A DNA stretch of 24,359 nt from an uncultured Bacteroidota bacterium (GTDB lineage: Bacteria; Bacteroidota; Bacteroidia; NS11-12g; UBA955), in contig CAJBKH010000191.1 in NCBI GenBank assembly GCA_903953615.1, positions 1-24,359 on the forward strand, in the 5' to 3' direction. Positions 1 to 6,247 of this stretch are shown one piece after another. A program made the translations under genes and the position numbers. Numbering within the stretch: position 1 is the stretch's first letter; each line of letters starts with the position of its first letter. A model generated the notes under the pieces. That model ran no database searches, was not told where the DNA came from, and was given only the letters and a program-made list of their open reading frames with translations.

Positions 1-890
1 AAAAAAGATTGCGGGCGAATTTTAAATTTCAAATTTTCAAACTGCTCTGTTAAATACGCTTGACCAATGGCATTGTGCACCGTTAAATCGGTCCAAGTAT
101 CATTTTGTTTTGCATTCACAACATAGTTCCATGAAACCACTTCTGGAAACAAATTCGACATATGGGCAAATAAGCCATTTAAATCATCCGAATGATCAGC
201 TGTTACAATCAACACCACCAACCATTCATTCTTGCTATTGTTTCTAATGACCACATTTCTCAACCAACCACTTTGTTGGCGAATATCAAAAAAGTCAAAC
301 CCCTTATCTACTGAATAGTCTTTTAAGGCCGTTCTAATTTTATTAGCAGTTTCTGGAATAAGGTAACAATGGTCGATGTCCAATACTTTATCAAACATGC
401 CAGGAATATGAAAACCAAGTGCAGGCAAACCCTTCGGATTCTCCTTATCGAAAAACTCTTCCCATGCTTTATTACTAAATGTAAATTCTACCTTGTTTCT
501 GTAATTAAAGTTTTGTTTACAACCTTCAATCGGCAAATAATTACCGACCTCTACTTTGGCAATTCTTTGCAAATCATTCTTCACCTGTGCTGCTTTGAAT
601 TCAAGCTGTGTATCATAGCCAACATGTTGCCATTTACATCCACCACATTTTGTAAAGTGACTGCAGCGCGGGGTCACCCGTAAATCTGATGGCTTCACCA
701 ATTCAGTCATTCTTGCCTCCGAAAAAGAGGTTTTTTGTTTCGTGATTTGTACATTGACAATATCACCCGGTGCCGCGTAGGGAATAAAGATAACTTTACC
801 TTCGTGTTTGGCGATGGCCTTACCTTCTGAAGCAATGCCACTCACCTCAATTTGCTCTAAAGCAGGATACTTTTTTTTCTTAAATCGCAT
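1..890 (-). CDS. rlmD: 23S rRNA (uracil-5-)-methyltransferase RlmD/RumA family, 3' end cut by window edge
   Basis: I translated this strand by hand from the ATG at 890; an in-frame TAG lies two codons upstream, which fixes the start. About 296 codons are visible and the reading frame stays open to base 1. Residues 10-65 look like a TRAM RNA-binding domain. C76, C82 and C85 (spacing C-x5-C-x2-C) with C175 in a D-H-C context match the 4Fe-4S ligands of the RlmD family, and 'YRNKVEFTFS' near residue 130 is a family signature. Known RlmD enzymes use S-adenosylmethionine to make m5U in 23S rRNA. The SAM-binding domain and catalytic Cys would lie beyond the window, so family membership is solid but the exact target uridine (rlmD versus an rlmCD-type enzyme) is inferred. 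Confidence 0.88.
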   Translation of the reverse strand, partial: MRFKKKKYPALEQIEVSGIASEGKAIAKHEGKVIFIPYAAPGDIVNVQITKQKTSFSEARMTELVKPSDLRVTPRCSHFTKCGGCKWQHVGYDTQLEFKAAQVKNDLQRIAKVEVGNYLPIEGCKQNFNYRNKVEFTFSNKAWEEFFDKENPKGLPALGFHIPGMFDKVLDIDHCYLIPETANKIRTALKDYSVDKGFDFFDIRQQSGWLRNVVIRNNSKNEWLVVLIVTADHSDDLNGLFAHMSNLFPEVVSWNYVVNAKQNDTWTDLTVHNAIGQAYLTEQFENLKFKIRPQSF

Positions 891-901
891 GTTCTATTGG
901 G

Positions 902-938
902 ACAATAAAAAGCCCTCTTATTCAACAATAAAAGGGCT
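902..938 (-). terminator. Rho-independent terminator of the thioredoxin-like gene
   Basis: On the minus strand the arms at 938-927 and 922-911 pair over 12 positions (AGCCCTTTTATT with AATAAGAGGGCT, one T-G wobble) around a 4-base loop, and are followed by TTTTTATTG. On the plus strand the wobble becomes a C-A mismatch and no T-run follows, so it should act leftward. It sits between the stop at 954 and the rlmD start at 890, which separates the two transcripts. Confidence 0.85.
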
Positions 939-953
939 CCTATTGAAAAATTA

Positions 954-1520
954 TTATTTGTTAATCCAGGTATTTAAAATATCATTAAAACCGCTTGGTT
1001 CTCTGTAGCCTGGATATCCAGATGCTTTTGAATTATCTGTTAATTCTTTCCAAAAATAAGTTGTAGGATAACCTGAGTTTCTACCGCCATTACTTAGCAA
1101 AGAGAGGAATGCATCTGAACTCAATTCTTGGTCGTTTATTTTGTGAACAGCCGCATTCTCAGGATTGAATTTTACAGCTACAAAATACTTATTCATTTTA
1201 AGAATAATGTCCTTGTTGGTATAGGTTTCTTTGTCCATTACCTTGCACCAATAACACCAATCGGTGTAGACATCGACTACTAAAATTTTATTTTCTTTTT
1301 TCGCTTTTGCATAGCCTTCTGAAGGACTGTACCACACCAAAACAGAGTCGTTCTGAACCACCGCTGGCGCAGGTATTGGTTTCGGCTTTGCGGCAGATTT
1401 TTTGGGCTTAGGTTTGTTTACTGCTGTTTTAGGTTTAGGCTTGTCAATTGAGACACTTGCCATCATTGCTCCTGAACCTACAACTAAAACCAACAGCGAG
1501 ATATAAAAAGATTTCTTCAT
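954..1520 (-). CDS. Secreted thioredoxin-like protein (DUF255/Thioredoxin_7 type)
   Basis: This is a 188-residue protein starting at the ATG at 1520. A further in-frame start exists at 1547, but the -7 box at 1552-1545 puts the likely transcript start downstream of it. Residues 1-22 (MKKSFYISLLVLVVG...) form a signal peptide or N-terminal anchor. A linker with three KPKP motifs follows (about residues 27-50), then a thioredoxin fold. The active site is W-C89-Y-W-C92-K, and G-Y-P-T-T near residue 160 supplies the cis-proline loop. WCxWC is typical of DUF255/YyaL-like thioredoxins, which act as periplasmic disulphide reductases or isomerases; its substrate here is unknown. The family call is confident and the periplasmic location is inferred from the signal peptide. 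Confidence 0.85.
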   Translation of the reverse strand: MKKSFYISLLVLVVGSGAMMASVSIDKPKPKTAVNKPKPKKSAAKPKPIPAPAVVQNDSVLVWYSPSEGYAKAKKENKILVVDVYTDWCYWCKVMDKETYTNKDIILKMNKYFVAVKFNPENAAVHKINDQELSSDAFLSLLSNGGRNSGYPTTYFWKELTDNSKASGYPGYREPSGFNDILNTWINK

Positions 1521-1544
1521 AATATGTGCACTTTTAACTTCATA

Positions 1545-1552
1545 CAAATGTA
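1545..1552 (-). promoter_or_regulatory. Bacteroidota -7 box TACATTTG
   Basis: A perfect TAnnTTTG element reads leftward 24 nt before the ATG at 1520. No TTTG at the usual -33 distance is visible (one lies 14 nt upstream, which is too close). It is useful for choosing the start of the thioredoxin-like gene. Confidence 0.55.
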
Positions 1553-1582
1553 ATCAAAAAACACGCCAAATTGCTTTCATTT

Positions 1583-2140
1583 ATGGAATTCATCGAATAT
1601 TCAGTAATTTTGATGGGTATGAATTTAATGGCATTTCCAACCGACATTGTGATTCGAACTACTGCTGTTTATCTATTTTTAATTATAGGACTGCTCTTGT
1701 TTGGCAAAAAGGAACTATCCCAATTAAGCATTACCGACCTTGTCTTCATTTTGCTTATCAGTAATTCTGTGCAGAACGCCATGGTGGGCAGCGATTCTAG
1801 CTTAGAAGGTGGTTTAATAGCGGCCAGTTTTTTATTTGTTCTCAATTTTATTTTTAGACGCCTGAATTTTAAATTTAAATTCTTTAGAAAAATATTAGAA
1901 GGCGAACCGATAGTGCTTATTTATGAAGGAAAACTCATGGAGAAAAACATTTCGAAGCAACAAATTACGCACGAGGAAATCATGTCTGCCATTCGCGAAC
2001 ACGGCTTAAAGACCCCTGAGGATGTTAATTTAGGAATGTTAGAAATCGATGGCAGTATCAGTATTATCTCTTACTACGACGAGAAAAAAACACAATTCTT
2101 AAGAAAGCGCAAACAAAAGTTTACCAAAAAAGTAGAATAA
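1583..2140 (+). CDS. DUF421 / YetF-family membrane protein
   Basis: The protein has about 185 residues. Three hydrophobic segments occupy roughly the first 90 residues (around 'AVYLFLIIGLLLF', 'DLVFILLISNSVQNAM' and 'LIAASFLFVLNFIF'). They are followed by a soluble YetF-type domain with the family pattern E-G-E-P-I-V-L-I-Y-E-G-K, an I...AIREHG helix and a closing LEIDGSISI strand. YetF-family proteins occur in Bacillus spore or sporulation-linked settings and widely elsewhere; no general molecular function is established. I chose the ATG at 1583. A TTG at 1571 and ATGs at 1613, 1619 and 1628 are also in frame, and no ribosome site decides among them. It stands alone, divergent from the thioredoxin gene and convergent with the IcmF-like gene 10 bp away. 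Confidence 0.85.
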   Translation: MEFIEYSVILMGMNLMAFPTDIVIRTTAVYLFLIIGLLLFGKKELSQLSITDLVFILLISNSVQNAMVGSDSSLEGGLIAASFLFVLNFIFRRLNFKFKFFRKILEGEPIVLIYEGKLMEKNISKQQITHEEIMSAIREHGLKTPEDVNLGMLEIDGSISIISYYDEKKTQFLRKRKQKFTKKVE

Positions 2141-2150
2141 AAAAAGCTTT

Positions 2151-3563
2151 CTATTTGCCTTCCATGATGCGCTTTGCACCATCTAGTTGGTACATTTTCT
2201 GAGCAATCTCGGCTTGCTCATCCGCCCACTTATTATATTTGCGAATGGTATCGCTAATTTCACTTAAATAACGGTTGCGTGATGGTGGAATGATAAAAAC
2301 TTTCTCACTCATTTCGTCGCTGGCTTTAAAATGCGATTTGAATTCAGAACCTGTCTTGTTATCGAGTGTATCTATAATTGTGCGGTACAAAGTATTCATA
2401 CCTGGATCATTAAATTGACTTGCAATGGTACCAAATACTGGCATATTTTCAGGATCAATATCAAATAATTTGTGATTGCGTTGGTATTGTTTTTTAACAT
2501 CTCTCACAGCATCTGCCGCACCCTTTTTATCGAATTTATTAACCGCAATAATATCCGCAAAATCCAACATGTCAATTTTCTCTAATTGTGTAGCAGCACC
2601 ATATTCAGGTGTCATCACATAAAGCGTTGCATCACTGTGGTCGGTAATCTCCGTATCGCTTTGACCAATACCACTGGTTTCTAATAAAATTAAATCGTAT
2701 TGCGCTGCTTTTAGAATTAACAAGGCATCGTCAACATGTTTACTTAAAGCTAAATTGCTTTGACGGGTCGCCAATGAACGCATATAAACACGTGAATTCT
2801 TGATACTGTTCATACGAATTCTATCGCCCAATAAGGCACCGCCTGTTTTGCGTTTACTTGGGTCAACAGAAATAATACCGATGGTTTTATCTTTAAAATC
2901 AAACAAGAATCTGCGAACAAACTCATCAACTAAACTACTTTTACCTGCACCACCCGTACCTGTAATACCCAATACTGGCACCTTTTTTTGATTGGCCAAT
3001 TGACTCAATTCTTCGCGGTATTGCACAAATGCATCAGGATAATTTTCGGCACATGAAATTAGTTCAGCAATGGCCTTTGGATTTCTATCTACAATATGTT
3101 TTAAATCCGGTTTAACATCTTTACCCGTTGGGTAATCGGATTGTCTTACCAAATCGTTAATCATGCCTTGCAAACCCATTGCTCTGCCATCATCTGGATG
3201 GTAAATTCTAGCAATACCATAAGCTTGTAAATCCGCTATCTCTTCGGGTAAAATCGTACCACCACCTCCTGCAAATATTTTAATATGAGCTGCACCTTTT
3301 TGTTGCAACATATCATACATGTATTTAAAGTATTCGTTATGACCCCCTTGGTAACTGGTCATGGCAATGGCATTGGCATCTTCTTGTATGGCAGTATCTA
3401 CAACCTCTTCGGCCGTACGATCGTGACCCAAATGAATCACCTCACAACCCGTTGCTTGAATAATTCTGCGCATTACATTAATGGCAGCGTCATGCCCATC
3501 GAATAACGATGCAGCCGTTACAATTCTTACTTTATTTTGGGGTTGATATACACTTTCTTCCAT
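2151..3563 (-). CDS. IcmB-MeaI-like protein: B12-binding domain plus G-protein chaperone, lacking the mutase domain of IcmF
   Basis: The 470 residues match the N-terminal part of the fused isobutyryl-CoA mutase IcmF. Residues 10-145 are a cobalamin-binding domain whose F-D-G-H-D-A-A carries the His that ligates cobalt. Residues 190-400 are a MeaB/MeaI-type GTPase with P-loop G-T-G-G-A-G-K-S-S (near 200-208), ETSGIGQSD (near 294) and NKFD (near 341). Residues 405-470 resemble the IcmF linker ('IIPPSRNRYL'). Full IcmF proteins are about 1,100 residues and continue into the substrate-binding TIM barrel. Here a TAG ends the protein at that boundary, and a convergent gene ends 10 bp later, so no remnant of the barrel follows. 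It may work with a separate IcmA-like subunit, as a metallochaperone, or be a truncation product. Family assignment is strong; present activity is unknown. Confidence 0.85.
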   Translation of the reverse strand: MEESVYQPQNKVRIVTAASLFDGHDAAINVMRRIIQATGCEVIHLGHDRTAEEVVDTAIQEDANAIAMTSYQGGHNEYFKYMYDMLQQKGAAHIKIFAGGGGTILPEEIADLQAYGIARIYHPDDGRAMGLQGMINDLVRQSDYPTGKDVKPDLKHIVDRNPKAIAELISCAENYPDAFVQYREELSQLANQKKVPVLGITGTGGAGKSSLVDEFVRRFLFDFKDKTIGIISVDPSKRKTGGALLGDRIRMNSIKNSRVYMRSLATRQSNLALSKHVDDALLILKAAQYDLILLETSGIGQSDTEITDHSDATLYVMTPEYGAATQLEKIDMLDFADIIAVNKFDKKGAADAVRDVKKQYQRNHKLFDIDPENMPVFGTIASQFNDPGMNTLYRTIIDTLDNKTGSEFKSHFKASDEMSEKVFIIPPSRNRYLSEISDTIRKYNKWADEQAEIAQKMYQLDGAKRIMEGK

Positions 3564-3590
3564 GGCTTGCTCAGTCTAATTTTAAGACAA

Positions 3591-3598
3591 CAAACCTA
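3591..3598 (-). promoter_or_regulatory. Bacteroidota -7 box TAGGTTTG
   Basis: A perfect TAnnTTTG element reads leftward 27 nt before the ATG at 3563, in the 68 bp gap after maf. No good TTTG -33 partner is visible in the A/T-rich run upstream. It suggests that the IcmF-like gene can be transcribed apart from ubiA-maf. Confidence 0.5.
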
Positions 3599-3631
3599 CA
3601 AAAAAAATATTAAATTCTTTGCTACCCTTCG

Positions 3632-4216
3632 CTAGCCTTTGAAAGCACGCAATTCTTGAATGAATTTTGAAACAGGAAAACCCATGACATTGTAATAACA
3701 CCCTTCAATTTTTTGAATACCTACATACCCTATAAACTCTTGTATACCATAGGCTCCCGCCTTATCTAAAGGCTGGTATTGTGCCAAGTAATAGTCTATC
3801 ATTTCATCTGAAATAGTGTTGAAATACACTTTGCTTTCGTCATAAAACAAATGGCTCTTTTCATGACTGCGAACACATACCGCAGTATAAACCGTATGCA
3901 TATTACCCGAAATTTTTTGCAACATCTGCTTCGCTTCCGCCATATCAACAGGCTTGTTCAATACTTCGTCGGCTAACCAAACCACGGTATCAGCTGTTAC
4001 GAGTAATTCATTCTCCGTCAGAATAGGTTCGTAGGCTAAGTTCTTTTTTTGCGCCAAGTACATTGGAATTTCATGTGCTTTTAATTTCGCATCGAAATTC
4101 TCTTCTACGTCAATTTTGATGATTTCAGTTTCAAATCCACTATGACTTAAAAGCATTTGTCTACGCGGACTCTGAGACGCTAATAAAATCTTATATTTAA
4201 AAAAAGGGGGGAACAT
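3632..4216 (-). CDS. maf: Maf family nucleotide pyrophosphatase (dTTP/UTP type)
   Basis: The 194-residue protein carries the Maf fold signatures: L-A-S-Q-S-P-R-R-Q near residues 12-20 (substrate phosphate binding), T-A-D-T-V-V near 74 with the catalytic Asp, and G-A-Y-G-I-Q-E followed by I-E-G-C-Y-Y-N-V-M-G-F-P towards the C-terminus. Maf proteins hydrolyse non-canonical or pyrimidine nucleoside triphosphates to monophosphates. The AYGIQ/NVxGxP pattern resembles the YhdE branch that prefers dTTP and UTP, so that specificity is inferred. It follows the ubiA-type gene after 3 bp on the same strand and is probably co-transcribed with it. Confidence 0.92.
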   Translation of the reverse strand: MFPPFFKYKILLASQSPRRQMLLSHSGFETEIIKIDVEENFDAKLKAHEIPMYLAQKKNLAYEPILTENELLVTADTVVWLADEVLNKPVDMAEAKQMLQKISGNMHTVYTAVCVRSHEKSHLFYDESKVYFNTISDEMIDYYLAQYQPLDKAGAYGIQEFIGYVGIQKIEGCYYNVMGFPVSKFIQELRAFKG

Positions 4217-4219
4217 GAA

Positions 4220-5068
4220 TTAACTAAAAATTAAATTGATGACACCAACCACCATAATGTATTTCATAAACTTACTCGACTCTAAATACGCCTCTTTGTG
4301 TTTGGCATTGGCAACATGGTTCATAAAAACAAATAACATAATAGTTATTACTCCCATGATGATAGCACTTATTTGCATGCCAATTCCCCAAGCCAAAACG
4401 GAATAAATCCCTGATAACAAAATTTGCACACCCAATAAAACATATAAAAATACTTTGGCACCGCGCTCTCCCATCAAAATAGGATAGGTGTGATAACCCG
4501 CTACCTTATCGCCTTCAATGTCTTGCAAGTCTTTTACAATTTCGCGAATTAAACTTGTAAAAAAAGCAAATAAAATATAGCCTGTAAAATTCAACATGCC
4601 CGAACGGGTTTCGAACGAGGCAATGAGTAAACAAGAAGCCACTACAGCCGCACTGCAAAGGGCTACAAACAAATTACCAATCAATGGCAAGGCTTTAAAC
4701 TTAAGTGCATAAAGGGCCAATAACAAAGTAATACTGATATTAATATTAAAGTATGTAAAACTGAAACGCCAAGAAATCAATAAAGAAATTAGGGTAAGCA
4801 CAGCATATAATACCCATGCTTGTAATTTAGTAATTGTTTTACCAACGGTAACTCTATCAGGTTTATTAATGCTATCGGTTAAGGTATCGAATATATCATT
4901 GATGACATAGCCTGCCGCAGCAGTAAGCACAGCTGGTAAAATTAACAACAAGGCATTGAACCAATAGTCAGCGGCTCCCTCATCTTTAAACTTGTATAAC
5001 ACAATGAACATCGTTAAAGCAACGATTAAAAGATTCACTGGTCGAACAATCTTTATTTTCTTTATCAC
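4220..5068 (-). CDS. UbiA-family prenyltransferase (possibly geranylgeranylglyceryl-phosphate type)
   Basis: This integral membrane protein has 8-9 hydrophobic segments and both Asp-rich motifs of the UbiA family: N-D-I-F-D-T-L-T-D near residue 57 and D-L-Q-D-I-E-G-D near residue 180, which bind Mg-prenyl diphosphate. Members join a prenyl chain to an acceptor such as a quinone precursor, haem, chlorophyll or a glyceryl ether. In Bacteroidota, relatives next to maf are often annotated as geranylgeranylglycerol-phosphate geranylgeranyltransferases, but the acceptor cannot be read from the sequence. No ATG precedes the first membrane segment. I chose the GTG at 5068 because it gives the usual short N-terminus before 'VRPVNLL'; a TTG at 5101 is the alternative. 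The start region faces the rhomboid promoter. Confidence 0.85.
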   Translation of the reverse strand: MIKKIKIVRPVNLLIVALTMFIVLYKFKDEGAADYWFNALLLILPAVLTAAAGYVINDIFDTLTDSINKPDRVTVGKTITKLQAWVLYAVLTLISLLISWRFSFTYFNINISITLLLALYALKFKALPLIGNLFVALCSAAVVASCLLIASFETRSGMLNFTGYILFAFFTSLIREIVKDLQDIEGDKVAGYHTYPILMGERGAKVFLYVLLGVQILLSGIYSVLAWGIGMQISAIIMGVITIMLFVFMNHVANAKHKEAYLESSKFMKYIMVVGVINLIFS

Positions 5069-5119
5069 CTTACAAAAGTGCAGATAAATTTTATTTCGCA
5101 ATTAATTATCTTCGCACAT

Positions 5120-5752
5120 ATGTTAAAAACCAATTGGTGGTTCATCCCTTGTTTGTACCTTGTTTCTGTTTGGTTGGTTTTTGTTTTGCAACAGCATTAT
5201 GATTTTACCGATACTTTGGCACTTTATCCCCGCGATCAAAGCCATTTATTAGGCATTTTTACAACGGTATTTCTGCACGACGACTTATTGCACATTGCTT
5301 CGAATTCATTGCCCTTTATTGTTGGCATGTTGAGCCTCTATTATTTTTATAATGATATCGCTATTAAAGTTACGCTTGTTTGCCATGTCGCTACAGGTAT
5401 TTTGATTTGGATTTTTGCGCGACCGGCCTATCATATTGGCGCCAGTGGCATGGTGTATGCGTTGGTTGTTTTTCTGCTCAGCAGTGGCTTTATTAGAAAC
5501 AATAAACAACTGAAATTTTTAGCGCTTGCGGTCTTGAGTATACAAAGTGGTTTAATTTGGGGCGTTATACCCCAAGGCAATAACATCAGTTGGGAAAGCC
5601 ATTTAATGGGTGCGCTGGTTGGCCTTATTACAGCCATTATCTATAGAAACCAAGGTCCACAGCCCGATAAAAAATTTCAGTGGAACGAAGAACCCCACCC
5701 GCACCATCAACACGATGAATACGAGAAATTCGGGCATCATCACCATTCCTAA
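5120..5752 (+). CDS. Rhomboid-family intramembrane serine protease with His-rich tail
   Basis: The 210-residue protein has about six membrane segments. The catalytic pair is visible: G-A-S-G near residues 106-110 supplies Ser, and W-E-S-H near residue 160, at the start of the last membrane helix before a G-x3-G pattern, supplies His. H-D-D-L-L-H-I-A-S-N in the second segment matches the conserved His/Asn region. I chose the ATG at 5120; an in-frame GTG at 5078 would lie upstream of the likely promoter (TATCTTCG at 5107-5114, one mismatch to TAnnTTTG). The last 20 residues hold 9 His, ending in HHHHS, which is unusual for this family and could bind metal ions. Rhomboids cleave membrane helices; its substrate is unknown. 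It converges with the DUF1573 gene after 1 bp. Confidence 0.9.
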   Translation: MLKTNWWFIPCLYLVSVWLVFVLQQHYDFTDTLALYPRDQSHLLGIFTTVFLHDDLLHIASNSLPFIVGMLSLYYFYNDIAIKVTLVCHVATGILIWIFARPAYHIGASGMVYALVVFLLSSGFIRNNKQLKFLALAVLSIQSGLIWGVIPQGNNISWESHLMGALVGLITAIIYRNQGPQPDKKFQWNEEPHPHHQHDEYEKFGHHHHS

Positions 5753-5753
5753 T

Positions 5754-6209
5754 TTAATGCTTTTTTAAGGCCCCCTTTTTCTTAGGTGATTTTTTCTTGC
5801 TTTGTTGACCTCTTTGGATGGGCGATTTTTTGATAATCGTGGCCTTAAAACGCGCATAATTCTCGGGGGCATTCGATATAATAATGACTTCTTTCACCAC
5901 ATCGTGCCCACCCCATCCAACACTTAAAAATTCAACATGTATGACACCGCGTTCGCCTGGCTTAATAGCACCTTTGGTAAATGAAGGATGCGTGCAACCA
6001 CAAGCAGGCCAAGCTTGTTTAATAATTAAATCGGCTGTACCAACATTCGTAAAATTAAAATCATAACGCACGGTATCACCTTCTTGCACAATGCCAAAGT
6101 CGGCCGTGTCTTCATCGAATTTAATCACTGGAAAACCTTCCGTTTGCGCTTTAGTTGCGAATGAAAAGGAAATCAGAAAATAAAATAAAAGGCTTCTTTT
6201 GTCGAACAT
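5754..6209 (-). CDS. Secreted DUF1573 domain protein
   Basis: The protein has 151 residues from the ATG at 6209; the TTG at 6218 overlaps the promoter and is unlikely. Residues 1-21 are a signal peptide (hydrophobic 'LLFYFLISFSFA' then K-A-Q). Residues 25-125 are a DUF1573 immunoglobulin-like domain: the F-D...DFGIVQEGDTVRY start, the signature A-C-G-C-T-H-P with its Cys pair, and a KPGE turn. DUF1573 proteins are very common secreted or periplasmic Bacteroidota proteins without a defined biochemical role. The C-terminal 25 residues are strongly basic, with three lysine clusters, which suggests binding to anionic polymers or membrane. This tail is specific to the gene and its role is a guess. 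Confidence 0.87.
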   Translation of the reverse strand: MFDKRSLLFYFLISFSFATKAQTEGFPVIKFDEDTADFGIVQEGDTVRYDFNFTNVGTADLIIKQAWPACGCTHPSFTKGAIKPGERGVIHVEFLSVGWGGHDVVKEVIIISNAPENYARFKATIIKKSPIQRGQQSKKKSPKKKGALKKH

Positions 6210-6215
6210 CTTGTT

Positions 6216-6223
6216 CAAATTTA
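6216..6223 (-). promoter_or_regulatory. Bacteroidota -7 box TAAATTTG
   Basis: A perfect TAnnTTTG element lies only 6 nt before the DUF1573 ATG at 6209. With the usual start about 5-7 nt after the box, the mRNA would be leaderless or nearly so. Confidence 0.55.
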
Positions 6224-6247
6224 CTAAAAAAAACTTATTCTTGCTTC

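Noticed and set aside
369..683. Rightward 104-codon frame
   Set aside because: It lies antisense inside rlmD, whose leftward translation gives clear family motifs.
2130..2155. Possible bidirectional terminator between the convergent DUF421 and IcmF-like genes
   Set aside because: Only a short AAAGCTTT palindrome is present. No G/C stem or loop of useful size could be found.
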